A stretch of 64,000 nt of DNA from Amycolatopsis sp. CA-230715 (GCF_018736145.1 NZ_CP059997.1:333501-397500); one strand, 5' to 3'. Shown: positions 1-8,141, numbered from the stretch's first letter. Notes: generated by a model from the sequence alone, not told the origin. A program made the numbers and translations.

Positions 1-795
1 GTGCGGGTGGCCTCGTTCGCGCTGGCGCCGCGCAAGGAGATGATCGCGCGGCTGAAGGACGCCGGGGTGGTGGTGATCCCGTCCGTCGGCGCCGCCCGGC
101 ACGCCGAGAAGGTCGCGGGCTGGGGCGCGGACGCCGTCATCGTGCAGGGCGGCGAGGGCGGCGGGCACACCGGCGGCGTGGCGACCACGCTGCTGCTGCC
201 GTCGGTGCTGGACGCGGTGGACATCCCGGTGGTGGCCGCGGGCGGCTTCTTCGACGGGCGCGGGCTCGCCGCCGCGCTCGCCTACGGCGCGGCCGGGATC
301 GCGATGGGCACCCGGTTCCTGCTCACCGCCGAGAGCACCGTGCCCGAGGCGGTGAAACGCGCGTACCTCGCCCGCGGGCTCACCGACACCGTGGTGACGA
401 GGAAGGTCGACGGCCTTCCGCACCGGGTGCTGCGCACCGAGCTCGTCGACTCGCTCGAACGGTCGGGATCCGCCACCGGGTTGCTCCGCGCGGTGCGCAA
501 CGCGGTCCGGTTCCGGGCGCTGACCGGGGTTTCGTGGCGCGCGCTGGCGCGCGAAGGCCTCGCGATGCGCCGCGGCGGCGAGCGGTCGCTGGCACAGGTG
601 GTGATGGCGGCGAACACCCCGATGCTGCTGCGGGCCGGGCTCGTCGACGGCGACACCGGCGCGGGCGTGCTCGCCTCCGGTCAGGTCGTCGGCCTGCTCG
701 ACGACCTGCCGACGGTGCGCGAAGTGGTGGAAAGCGTTGCCGCGGACGCGAAGTCGATCATCCAGGGACTCGGCGGTGCGCACGACTGTGCTTGA
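1..795 (+). CDS. ipdC: Nitronate monooxygenase-family flavoprotein, probable IpdC-like, 5' end cut by window
   Basis: This is the C-terminal three quarters of an FMN-binding TIM-barrel protein of the nitronate monooxygenase/2-nitropropane dioxygenase family. It shows the phosphate-binding run GGEGGGHTGG near residues 50-59, then VVAAGGFFDG and MGTRFLLTAES. The family is usually about 350 residues; here 264 are visible, open to the first base, so the true start is probably upstream. IpdC (Rv3553 in M. tuberculosis) belongs to this family, is in the KstR2 regulon and acts in steroid ring C/D breakdown. The complete KstR2 block lies 7 kb downstream, so IpdC is the best guess, and ipdA/ipdB/echA20 may lie just left of the window. 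A generic nitronate monooxygenase is the alternative. Confidence 0.7.
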   Translation: MRVASFALAPRKEMIARLKDAGVVVIPSVGAARHAEKVAGWGADAVIVQGGEGGGHTGGVATTLLLPSVLDAVDIPVVAAGGFFDGRGLAAALAYGAAGIAMGTRFLLTAESTVPEAVKRAYLARGLTDTVVTRKVDGLPHRVLRTELVDSLERSGSATGLLRAVRNAVRFRALTGVSWRALAREGLAMRRGGERSLAQVVMAANTPMLLRAGLVDGDTGAGVLASGQVVGLLDDLPTVREVVESVAADAKSIIQGLGGAHDCA

Positions 796-803
796 CTCTG
801 CGC

Positions 804-1601
804 ATGAACTCCGACGTGTCGACGGGTGCCTGCGTTGTCGAGGACGCGGAGCTGCACGTTCGCCAGCAGGGTGACGGCGCGCCGCTGCTGCTGGTCCCCG
901 GCGGGCTCGGCGCGGCGGACTCCTACCGCGCGCTCGCGAAGCGGCTGAGCGCCGACCACACCGTGCTGACCTACGACCGGCGCGGCCACTTCCGCAGCAC
1001 CGACGACTCGACCGGCCCGATCCCGGTGGCAAGGCACGCCGCCGACGCGCGCGCGGTGATCGACTACTTCGGGTTCGGCGAGGTCACCGTGTTCGGCAGC
1101 AGCGCGGGCGCGGTGATCGCGCTCGACCTCGCGGCGCGCTACCCGGAAACGGTGTCCGCGCTGATCGCCCACGAACCGCCGGTGGTGGGCCTGCTGCCGG
1201 ACGCGGAGGACTGGTTCGCCGACGCCGAGGCGCAGGTGAAGCTGGCGCGCTCCGGTGACGTGCTGGGCGCGTTCACGCGGTTCGTGAGCACGATCGCCGG
1301 CGCCGCGCTGCCCGATCTCCGCGCTGTCCGGCTGCCGAACGAAGCGGAATGGGCGCTGCTGTTCGACCGCGAGCTCCTGGAGTTCTACCACTACCTGCCG
1401 GATCTCCCGGCGCTGCGGAAGTCGTGGGTGGACGTCACGCTCGCCGCGGGCGAGGGCAGCAGGGGCCACTTCCACTACTCCCCCGCCCGCGTGCTGGCGC
1501 TCGAACTCGGCCTCCCGTTCGCGGAGCTGCCCGGCGCGCACCTCGCCCCGCAGCGCAACCCCGCCCAGTTCGCCGACGCGCTGCGACGCCTGCTGCCGTG
1601 A
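804..1601 (+). CDS. Alpha/beta hydrolase
   Basis: A 265-residue single-domain alpha/beta hydrolase. The nucleophile elbow is GSSAG with Ser100, the oxyanion region is VPGGLG near 31-36, the core has YDRRGHFRS near 58-65, and the likely catalytic His is about residue 246 in PGAHLAP. The ATG at 804 lies eight bases after the preceding stop, so it is probably co-transcribed with the flavoprotein upstream. The reading frame is open further upstream, but that part is the antisense-like shadow of the first gene. Substrate cannot be read from the sequence; esterase, lactonase or haloperoxidase-like activity are all possible. A role in the steroid pathway is only suggested by position. Confidence 0.85.
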   Translation: MNSDVSTGACVVEDAELHVRQQGDGAPLLLVPGGLGAADSYRALAKRLSADHTVLTYDRRGHFRSTDDSTGPIPVARHAADARAVIDYFGFGEVTVFGSSAGAVIALDLAARYPETVSALIAHEPPVVGLLPDAEDWFADAEAQVKLARSGDVLGAFTRFVSTIAGAALPDLRAVRLPNEAEWALLFDRELLEFYHYLPDLPALRKSWVDVTLAAGEGSRGHFHYSPARVLALELGLPFAELPGAHLAPQRNPAQFADALRRLLP

Positions 1602-1688
1602 CCTCTCGGTAACGCCGAACGGGTGATTCCCGACTAGCAGGTGCCGGACGGGACAAACCCCCCGGCCGTTTCAGCATGGGGAGAATCC

Positions 1689-2558
1689 GTGTCACAGCCT
1701 TCGGCGTTCGCTGCGTTCCCGCCGCCACCCGCCCCTGGCCCACCGCCGCCCGTGGCGCGCCGCGAGCTGATCGGGCTGGCGATCACCGCGCTCGTGCTCG
1801 GCATCATCTCCGCCTCGGGCAGCCCGATCCCGATCCTGAACAACGTGACCGTCGTCGCCGGGTTCATCGGGATCGCCTTCGGGGTGGCCGGGCTCTTCGG
1901 GGCGCACCGCGTGATGTCGGCGGCAGGGCTCGTGCTGGCGATCGCGGGCGTGGTGGTCGGGCTGATCCTGCAAGCGCAGTGGACCGAGCGGCTCGACAAG
2001 CTCAAGAACGACCTCGACCGGCTCACCGCGCCGAACCCGCCCGCGTTTTCGACGCGGCCGCGGCCGCCGACGGCATCGGACATGCCCACCGTCCCGGCGA
2101 TGCCCTCGCTCCCGGCCGTCCCGTCGAAGCCGAGGAACCCGGACGCCAACGAACGCGGGAACGTGCCGAAGAAACTCGGTGACGAGGTGGCGATCGGCTC
2201 CGCGAAGTTCGTCGTCGACAAGATCGACATCGACCCGAAGTGCGGCAAGTACATGCCGAAGCGCCCGGCGGGCAAGCATTCGGTCGTGCTGCACGTGCGG
2301 GTCACGACCGGGCCGGACGAGGCGGCGAACCGCGACCTCGGCGCGGTGCTGAGCCCGTACGGGGTCAAGACGATCGGCTCCGACGGCGTCACCGTGAACT
2401 CGATGGGCGGCTCCTGCGCCGACATCTCCGGCGTGCTACCGCCCAGCATCGGCCCCAACCAGCGCGCGCAGGGCACGGTCGACGTGGAAACCACGGCGCC
2501 GCACGGGATCCTGATCCTCCAAGGCTACGGCGAAACCGGCTGGGAGTACTCCTACTAG
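1689..2558 (+). CDS. Membrane-anchored protein with C-terminal DUF4352-like domain
   Basis: Proline-rich cytoplasmic head, then three closely spaced hydrophobic helices (about residues 20-90), a short coiled segment, a Pro/Ser-rich linker, and an extracytoplasmic beta-rich domain with two Cys that could pair. The C-terminal part resembles DUF4352-type domains of actinobacterial lipoproteins and small membrane proteins. I start at the GTG at 1689 because GGGGAG lies just upstream; an in-frame GTG at 1641 would add 16 residues without a comparable ribosome site. The stop overlaps the convergent citrate synthase gene by four bases. Function unknown; a Pro-rich protein with a similar C-terminal domain occurs at 43126-44133. 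Confidence 0.75.
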   Translation: MSQPSAFAAFPPPPAPGPPPPVARRELIGLAITALVLGIISASGSPIPILNNVTVVAGFIGIAFGVAGLFGAHRVMSAAGLVLAIAGVVVGLILQAQWTERLDKLKNDLDRLTAPNPPAFSTRPRPPTASDMPTVPAMPSLPAVPSKPRNPDANERGNVPKKLGDEVAIGSAKFVVDKIDIDPKCGKYMPKRPAGKHSVVLHVRVTTGPDEAANRDLGAVLSPYGVKTIGSDGVTVNSMGGSCADISGVLPPSIGPNQRAQGTVDVETTAPHGILILQGYGETGWEYSY

Positions 2559-3724
2559 GACGGTCCGGTGTAGACGCCGAGCGGGCGGAAGCGCAGGCGC
2601 GGTTCGGCGTACTCTTCGAGCGCGTGCGCGGTCCAGCCCGCGATGCGCGCGATCGCGAAGATCGCCTCGCCCGCTTCGGCGGCCATGCCGTGGGTGTGCA
2701 GCACCGCGGCCAACGCGAGGTCGACGTTCGGGAACGCACCACCCCGTTTCGCCAGCTCCCGCGAGACGATCTCGACGGTTTCGAGCACCGGCGCGTCGCC
2801 CAACAGTCCGAAAAGGACTTCCGCGCGCGGGTCCCGGCGCTGGTACACGCGGTGGCCGAACCCCGGCACGCCGCCCGCGCGCAGGTACTCCGACAGCGCG
2901 CCGATCGGATCGCGCATGGCCTCGCCGAGGAACCGGTACGCGAGCGTGCTCGCGGCGCCGTGGTACGGCCCGTCCACGGCGCCCAGCCCCGCCGACACCA
3001 CCGCGTACAGGTTCGCGCGGGCGCTCGCCGCCACGCGGGCCGCGATCGTGGACACCGCGAGCCCGTGATCGGCGAGCAGTACCAGCACGGCGTCGAGCAG
3101 CTCCGGTCGCGGGGAATGCGCGGAAACCTTGGGCCACAACCGTTCCGCGAGCGTGCCGGACGCGGTCTCGCCGGGGAGCGCGTCCACGAGGACCCCGAGC
3201 AGCGGTCCGGCCGCGGCCGTCACCGCCTCGGCCGAGACGTCGAAGCGCAGCGGGTCCGCCGAGCCGAGCGCGGCCACCGCCACCCGGAGCCGGTCGGTCA
3301 GCGACGCCGTTTTCGGCAGCGCCGCACCCACCGCCCGCGCCAGCGCGACCTCGTCCGCCGGCGCGGGGAACGGCGGCCGTGCCGCCAGCTCTTCCGTCCA
3401 CAGCAGACTCACCACGGCTTCGAAACCGTGTGCTCCCACCAGTTCTCGCACGCGGTGCCCTCGGTAGGCGAGTTCGTCGCCGTCGATCCTGGTCAGCCTG
3501 GTGCGGATGCGTTCGACCGAGCCGGAGGGCTGGTGCCCCTCGCTCCCCCGCTCGGCGAGCCGGTCGACCTCGCCGAGCGGGAACAGGCTGCCGCGCCGTC
3601 CCTTCGCGCGGACGCTGGTGAGCAAGCCGCGGCTGACGTAGGTGTAGACGGTTTCCGCCTTGACGCCGAGGCGGCGCGCGACCTCGGCGGTGGTCAGGTA
3701 ACGCTCGTCACTGGAGGTGGCCAC
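2555..3724 (-). CDS. Citrate synthase-family protein with N-terminal MerR-type helix-turn-helix
   Basis: Residues 8-55 form an excisionase/MerR-like DNA-binding head (YLTTAEVARRLGV, then the wing). From about residue 70 the rest is a citrate synthase fold. The catalytic set is present: His255 in GPYHGAA, His291 in GFGHRVY and Asp335 in NVDLAL. Such HTH-citrate synthase fusions commonly stand back to back with a plain citrate synthase in actinobacteria, as here with the gene at 3817. It could be an active (methyl)citrate synthase that also binds DNA, or a metabolite-sensing regulator of its neighbour. The direct repeats in the 92-bp divergent gap are its most likely target. Propionyl-CoA from steroid breakdown is a plausible substrate, but this is inference. 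Confidence 0.85.
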   Translation of the reverse strand: MATSSDERYLTTAEVARRLGVKAETVYTYVSRGLLTSVRAKGRRGSLFPLGEVDRLAERGSEGHQPSGSVERIRTRLTRIDGDELAYRGHRVRELVGAHGFEAVVSLLWTEELAARPPFPAPADEVALARAVGAALPKTASLTDRLRVAVAALGSADPLRFDVSAEAVTAAAGPLLGVLVDALPGETASGTLAERLWPKVSAHSPRPELLDAVLVLLADHGLAVSTIAARVAASARANLYAVVSAGLGAVDGPYHGAASTLAYRFLGEAMRDPIGALSEYLRAGGVPGFGHRVYQRRDPRAEVLFGLLGDAPVLETVEIVSRELAKRGGAFPNVDLALAAVLHTHGMAAEAGEAIFAIARIAGWTAHALEEYAEPRLRFRPLGVYTGPS

Positions 3725-3750
3725 GACCTGCGCTTTCGTCGTTCACATCG

Positions 3751-3790
3751 ACTCGATCGACATTGACAATACTCGATCGATGGTTCGAAT
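3751..3790. promoter_or_regulatory. Divergent promoter with two identical palindromic boxes
   Basis: ACTCGATCGA occurs twice, at 3751-3760 and 3771-3780, exactly 20 bp apart, so both face the same side of the helix. Each contains the palindrome TCGATCGA. Between them lies TTGACA (3763-3768), a perfect -35 hexamer for the rightward citrate synthase gene, with a weak -10 (TCGAAT) at 3785-3790. A protein bound at both boxes would cover the promoter. The HTH-bearing citrate synthase encoded to the left is the natural candidate. Confidence 0.6.
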
Positions 3791-3816
3791 CTGGAGCCAC
3801 ACTCGAGGAGGTACCG

Positions 3817-4971
3817 ATGTCAGTCACCGTGGACGGGCCGGTCGAGGTCCCACCAGGACTCCGCAACGTCGTCGTCACCACCACCGAACTGGGCGACGTG
3901 CGCGGCCGTGAAGGCTTTTACCACTACCGCCAGTACTCCGCGATCGACCTCGCGAAGTCGAAGACGTTCGAGGACGTCTGGTTCTTCTTCCTCGAAGGAA
4001 GGCTGCCCAGCGAGGCGGAACGCGCCGAGTTCGTCCGAGAGGTCGCGCCGCTGCGGCACCTGCCCGACGAGGTGCGCGCCGCACTGCCGAATATCGCGCT
4101 CGCCGGGGACGCGTTCAACCCGCTCGCGGGCCTGCGCACCGCGTTGTCGCTGCTGGCGGCCGCGCGCGGGCTCCCGCCGCTGTGGGACGCCGATCCGGCC
4201 CGGCGCAAGGCGGACGCGATGCTGGTGTGCGCCGTGACGCCGACGATTCTCGCCGCGCTGCACCGGATCCGCCACGGCGAAGAGCCGCTCGAACCGCGGG
4301 CCGAGCTGTCGGCCGCGGCGAACTGGCTGTACCTCGTGACCGGCGAGGAACCGGACCCGGCGAAGGCGAGCGCGCTCGAGCACTACCTGGTCGCCACGAT
4401 CGACCACGGGTTCAACGCGTCGACCTTCACCGCGCGCGTGGTGGCCTCCACCGGTGCCGACGTGGTGTCCGCGATCGCGGCCGCGATCGGCGCGTTTTCG
4501 GGGCCGCTGCACGGCGGCGCGCCCGATCGCGCGCTGGCGAGCATCGACGAGATCGGCACCCCGGACCGGATCGACGGCTGGGTGCGGGGAAAGGTCCGCT
4601 CTGGCGAGAAGATCATGGGATTCGGGCACGCGGTCTACCGCACCGAGGACCCGCGTTCGCTGATGCTGCGGGACATCGCGCTCGGGCTCGGCGGTGACCT
4701 CGCCGAGTTCGCGGCGACCGTGGAGCGCCGCGTGGTGGAGATCCTCGCCGAGGAGAAGCCCGGCCGCGAACTGCACGCGAACGTCGAGTTCTACGCGGGC
4801 GTGGTGATGGAGCGCTGCGGGATCCCGAGGAGCATGTTCACCCCGACCTTCGCGGTGAGCAGGGTGATCGGCTGGTGCGCGAACGTACTGGAACAGGCGG
4901 AGGACCCGAAGATGATCCGCCCGGCCGCCCGCTACGTCGGCCCGCCCGCGCCGGAACCGCTTCGTGGGTGA
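3817..4971 (+). CDS. citA: Citrate synthase (CitA type)
   Basis: Condenses acetyl-CoA (or propionyl-CoA) with oxaloacetate in the cytoplasm. It is a full-length 384-residue citrate synthase with His232 in GPLHGGA and His271 in GFGHAVY. The third catalytic position, normally Asp in NVDFY, reads NVEFY (Glu324). The ATG at 3817 has GAGGAG seven bases upstream; an earlier in-frame ATG at 3763 would lie on the -35 element and is rejected. It is transcribed away from the HTH-citrate synthase through a shared 92-bp region with two operator-like boxes. Whether it is a citrate or 2-methylcitrate synthase cannot be settled from sequence. Confidence 0.9.
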   Translation: MSVTVDGPVEVPPGLRNVVVTTTELGDVRGREGFYHYRQYSAIDLAKSKTFEDVWFFFLEGRLPSEAERAEFVREVAPLRHLPDEVRAALPNIALAGDAFNPLAGLRTALSLLAAARGLPPLWDADPARRKADAMLVCAVTPTILAALHRIRHGEEPLEPRAELSAAANWLYLVTGEEPDPAKASALEHYLVATIDHGFNASTFTARVVASTGADVVSAIAAAIGAFSGPLHGGAPDRALASIDEIGTPDRIDGWVRGKVRSGEKIMGFGHAVYRTEDPRSLMLRDIALGLGGDLAEFAATVERRVVEILAEEKPGRELHANVEFYAGVVMERCGIPRSMFTPTFAVSRVIGWCANVLEQAEDPKMIRPAARYVGPPAPEPLRG

Positions 4972-4989
4972 ACCCTATGATTCGGGGAC

Positions 4990-5349
4990 ATGAGCGGTGA
5001 ATCGCGCAACCCTGTGATCGACGATTGGCTCTCCGATCAGCACGGCGCCGCCGTGCTGATGGAAACGGCCCCGCTGACCGGGCTGGCGATGGCCTCGTAC
5101 CGCGCCGAGGAAGTCCCCGACGGCATCCTCGGCGCGTGGGCACTGGAAATCGTGCGCGCGCGGCGGATCGTGAACCAGTCCGAGCCGACCTTCATCCGCC
5201 AGGCCCGCGACCAGGGCTGGTCGTGGCAGCAGATCGCGGACCGGCTCGGCCTCCCGAGCGCCGAGGCGGCCGCGATGCGCTGCGACGAACTGGACGCCGA
5301 ACTGGCCAGGACCGACCCGTCCAACGACGCCCGCCCCTGGCAGGCATGA
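4990..5349 (+). CDS. Small protein with C-terminal helix-turn-helix-like segment
   Basis: A 119-residue soluble protein. Residues about 69-95 (DQGWSWQQIADRLGL and following) look like the helix-turn-helix of a small actinobacterial DNA-binding family in which a tryptophan precedes the first helix. The N-terminal half has no recognisable motif. The ATG at 4990 is preceded by GGGGAC and sits 19 bp after the citrate synthase stop, so the two could be one transcript. A stable inverted repeat follows at 5373-5404. Regulator of the citrate synthase pair is possible but unproven. Confidence 0.7.
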   Translation: MSGESRNPVIDDWLSDQHGAAVLMETAPLTGLAMASYRAEEVPDGILGAWALEIVRARRIVNQSEPTFIRQARDQGWSWQQIADRLGLPSAEAAAMRCDELDAELARTDPSNDARPWQA

Positions 5350-5372
5350 GCCTCAGCGCCCAGCTGCCACCG

Positions 5373-5404
5373 CAGGTGCGCCGCCCGGCCCGCCACCGCA
5401 CCTG
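5373..5404 (+). terminator. Inverted repeat, probable terminator
   Basis: Arms CAGGTGCG (5373-5380) and CGCACCTG (5397-5404) are perfectly complementary around a 16-nt GC-rich loop. There is no U-tract, which is usual for actinobacterial terminators. The repeat separates the citrate synthase unit from the type VII cassette downstream. Confidence 0.5.
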
Positions 5405-5505
5405 ATTCCCTTTCGCAAACAGCGTCTCCGATATGGTCGACTCCCCGCATCCGCCCGGCTACCGTCAGCGTCGGGAGGCAGGCGTAAAGGCTATTGGGGA
5501 GAACA

Positions 5506-5934
5506 GTGCGTCCGGGACAACCACGCCCAGACGCGTCCGCTGAATCGCGGGCGTCGCTGGGACCAGCGGTCACGCCGCCGACGATCGAGCCTGAAACCTT
5601 CGGCACCGACGACGAGCAGGCCCCGACCGTGGTGTGGACACCGACCGCGCACGCCATGCGCGGCGACGAGGTTCCCGCACTCGTTCTGCGCGAGTTGGAC
5701 GACGGCCGCCGGGTGATGTTGGTGTACTCCTCGGCCGAGGCGTTCGCGCAGGGCTGTGGAACGGCGCAACCGTATGTGACGGTCGTGGCCGGTGCGATCC
5801 AAGCGCTTCAGCACGCGGCAGGTGCGGACGACGTGCTGTGGGACGCGATCCTGCATCCGGCGATGCACCAACGGGGTGAGTACACGGACGACGGAGTTCG
5901 CGTCGGGGACCAGGACAGCACGGAGGGGAAATGA
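5506..5934 (+). CDS. SAV_915/SseB-like protein, first gene of type VII cassette
   Basis: A 142-residue cytoplasmic protein. The core (about residues 35-115: WTPTAHAMRGDEVPALV, then VMLVYSSAEAF) resembles the SseB-like domain of SAV_915-type actinobacterial proteins, which often lie beside WXG100 and EspC-like genes. GGGGAG at 5496-5501 supports the GTG at 5506 rather than an upstream TTG. Its stop overlaps the next start by four bases (ATGA), so the two are translationally coupled. The role is unknown; a chaperone or targeting factor for secreted WXG-type proteins is a reasonable guess from context. Confidence 0.7.
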   Translation: MRPGQPRPDASAESRASLGPAVTPPTIEPETFGTDDEQAPTVVWTPTAHAMRGDEVPALVLRELDDGRRVMLVYSSAEAFAQGCGTAQPYVTVVAGAIQALQHAAGADDVLWDAILHPAMHQRGEYTDDGVRVGDQDSTEGK

Positions 5935-6257
5935 GCGGGAAAGGATTCCGAGCCGACGAGGCCACGATCAGTGCCATCTCGGCGCATTTGAGCACGGGAG
6001 CCGACTCGTTGCGGGCACCGAGCACCCCGCCGCCCCCGGTCAAGGCCGGCCGGTTGACGGCCGTGTTCGCCGCACTGGGAGCGGAGCTGGCCGGGGAATC
6101 GGAGAAGTTGATGAGCCAGTTCGGCGGCGCCGCGCAGGCGGTGAAGACTGCGGGCGAGTCATACGCCCAGGTCGACGACAACGTGAAACGAAACCTGCGG
6201 CCGGAGTATGAGAAACCGGGTTGGAATCCGGGACCGGTGCCACCGGGCACCGCGTAG
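5931..6257 (+). CDS. EspC-like type VII secretion-associated protein
   Basis: 108 residues, predicted mostly helical with Pro-rich ends. The pattern (N-terminal short helix, Pro linker, long amphipathic helix with FAALGAEL and MSQFGGAAQAVKTAG, then a YxxxD-like SYAQVDD before the tail) is that of small EspC/DUF2580-type proteins secreted by ESX systems. It starts inside the stop of the SseB-like gene and is followed ten bases later by the WXG100-headed gene. Such proteins typically pair with a neighbouring WXG100 protein as a helical hairpin heterodimer, so it is probably the secretion partner of the next gene product. Confidence 0.7.
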   Translation: MSGKGFRADEATISAISAHLSTGADSLRAPSTPPPPVKAGRLTAVFAALGAELAGESEKLMSQFGGAAQAVKTAGESYAQVDDNVKRNLRPEYEKPGWNPGPVPPGTA

Positions 6258-6267
6258 GGGGACGGAA

Positions 6268-7458
6268 ATGGGACTCGATATCCATGTGGACGCCGACCCC
6301 GGCAGCATGCGGGCGTTCGCTGACTACTTCCAGCAGATCGCGGGTAGCACGGGCAACGCGAGGGCGGACGCGATGAGCGCCCGCACCGTGTCGCAACCTT
6401 GGCAGGGTGAGGCCGGCGAAGGGTTTCGCGCCACGGCCTACCAGATGAACCTGGACGGCACGGCCCTGATGAACGCCTATCAAGGTGCGGCTCACCAGGT
6501 GCGTGGCCATGCCGATGACGTCGATGCGGTACTGCGCCGGATCGGCGATGCCCGCGACGTCGCCACCAAGGCGGGCCTGCCGGTCACCGACACCGAGATC
6601 GGCGATCCCGGTCCGCCTCCGCCGGAACCGCGGCCGTTCTTGCCGAACGACACCAATGCCGATCAAGACGCCAAACGCGCCGAGTTGACCGCCTCCATGG
6701 ACTGGACCCACAAAGCCTCCGCCTACGCGCAATGCACGGCGATGGTCGCTGAAGCCCGCACCATGGAACAGGATTCGCAGACGCGGATCATGGACATCGT
6801 CAACACGATCGCACCCCGCCCGCCGATGACCGTCTCCAACTTCCTGATCGGACTGGCATCAGGTTTCCTGTCCCGGCAGGACACCTGGCGCACCACCGCC
6901 GCGTCCTTCACCGACATCGCCGCCGGTGCGTCGGCAGTGGCGAAGGACGCTACGCACGGCGCTTCTACTCAAGCGAAGAACCTGCTGCTGTCCTTGGTCT
7001 CCGAAGCGCGCGCCGGGGTGACCACAGCCCAAGCCGACACCAGCAGACTCGGCACCTGGGCAGAACGCCTCCCGAAATGGGTTCAAACGTCGATTCAGGC
7101 CAAGCTCGGGGACATCACAAAGGTGCGACCTTTTCTCTCGAAAGCCCCCGCCGTGTTCTCGAAGGTCTCTGGCGTCGGGTTGTTGTTCTCAGGTGCCACC
7201 GTAGCCATGGACGCAATCGACGGTAAGAACGTAGCCAAGAGCATTACCACGAATGGCTCCGGGCTGCTGGCTGGAACAGCCGCGGGCATGTTGGTCGGTG
7301 GGCCGGTAGGCGCGGTCCTTGGCGCCGTCGTCGGCACTGGCACCGGCATCGGCGTCGGCGCCATTTGGGACAACGCCGCCGGGCATGAGTACGTGGTGGC
7401 ACCCGGATCTGGCTACACGGGGCGCATGCAAGGCCCCAGCGACCCAGGCCCGATGTGA
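6268..7458 (+). CDS. WXG100-headed type VII effector candidate with C-terminal glycine zipper
   Basis: 396 residues. The N-terminal 100 residues form a WXG100/PPE-like hairpin with the W-x-G turn at Trp45-Gly47 (QPWQGEAG). A Pro-rich hinge follows at about 112-125, then a long helical middle. Residues about 330-367 hold repeated GxxxG spacing (SGLLAGTAAGMLVGGPVGAV and onward), a glycine zipper typical of proteins that insert into membranes. The last 25 residues are polar. I choose the ATG at 6268, with GGGGGACGG upstream. No known enzymatic toxin fold is visible. The layout suggests a secreted polymorphic protein that disturbs membranes, with the following two-helix protein as possible immunity factor. 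Codon use is less GC3-biased than in flanking metabolic genes. Confidence 0.65.
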   Translation: MGLDIHVDADPGSMRAFADYFQQIAGSTGNARADAMSARTVSQPWQGEAGEGFRATAYQMNLDGTALMNAYQGAAHQVRGHADDVDAVLRRIGDARDVATKAGLPVTDTEIGDPGPPPPEPRPFLPNDTNADQDAKRAELTASMDWTHKASAYAQCTAMVAEARTMEQDSQTRIMDIVNTIAPRPPMTVSNFLIGLASGFLSRQDTWRTTAASFTDIAAGASAVAKDATHGASTQAKNLLLSLVSEARAGVTTAQADTSRLGTWAERLPKWVQTSIQAKLGDITKVRPFLSKAPAVFSKVSGVGLLFSGATVAMDAIDGKNVAKSITTNGSGLLAGTAAGMLVGGPVGAVLGAVVGTGTGIGVGAIWDNAAGHEYVVAPGSGYTGRMQGPSDPGPM

Positions 7459-7465
7459 CCACGTG

Positions 7466-8122
7466 ATGGCTACCGCCAACGACCTCCCGCCAATGCCGGA
7501 CCGACAAAGCGGCGAACCACGCCCTCCCAAGGCGCCGGTCGCCAAACCCAGCTATGAGAAAGCGAAACCATGGCACCCCAAGAAAGTCCCACAGCCAGCA
7601 GGTGAGGGGCCGCCGTTGGAATGGACCTACACCGACGTTCGGGACAAACAGGGATTGTTTGGCGTTGCCGTCGTCTTGGTCATGTGCTTCTTGACTGTTC
7701 GAGGAGCCCTCACCGCTGACTCCACGGCCTTCGGGTGGGCGACTCATTGGCAGATATGGCTATTCCTGGCTATTGCCGGACTGTTCATGGTGTGGCTCGG
7801 CGGGAAGGCCACCCGCCTTGCCGCCGGCGCAGACTGGTTCATGAAGGACACCGTCCTCGTCAAAACCTACGAACTGACCTCTGTCCGGCTGGGAAAGAGT
7901 TGGGACAAAGACGGTGAAGTGATCTTCCATGATCGACATGGGCACGACGTCCAGGTGGACCTCGGAACCTTGCGTGTCAACCACAACTTGTGGGATCTGG
8001 TGTACAACGGCATCGTGCACTCGGTCGCCGCGGGAGCCAGCGTCGACGCCGTGACCATCCAGAAACTACGTCTCCACGAGGCCCTGGCTGCGCGCGAACG
8101 CGGCCAGGGCCAAGACCAGTAA
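7466..8122 (+). CDS. Two-helix membrane protein, putative immunity or accessory partner
   Basis: 218 residues. A Pro/Lys-rich cytoplasmic head of about 60 residues precedes two hydrophobic helices (about 65-83 and 92-112), followed by a soluble beta-rich C-terminal domain (LVKTYELTSVRLGKSWDKDG and onward) that looks PH-like. ATG at 7466, eight bases after the previous stop, so it belongs to the same operon. Immunity proteins against membrane-acting type VII effectors are often small polytopic proteins. Position and topology fit that role, but no named family is recognised. Housekeeping of the secretion system is the alternative. Confidence 0.6.
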   Translation: MATANDLPPMPDRQSGEPRPPKAPVAKPSYEKAKPWHPKKVPQPAGEGPPLEWTYTDVRDKQGLFGVAVVLVMCFLTVRGALTADSTAFGWATHWQIWLFLAIAGLFMVWLGGKATRLAAGADWFMKDTVLVKTYELTSVRLGKSWDKDGEVIFHDRHGHDVQVDLGTLRVNHNLWDLVYNGIVHSVAAGASVDAVTIQKLRLHEALAARERGQGQDQ

Positions 8123-8141
8123 GACACGACAGGTGTGAGTT

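Noticed and set aside
3763..3816. Upstream ATG at 3763 as the citA start
   Set aside because: It overlaps the TTGACA promoter element and lacks a ribosome site, whereas the ATG at 3817 has GAGGAG.
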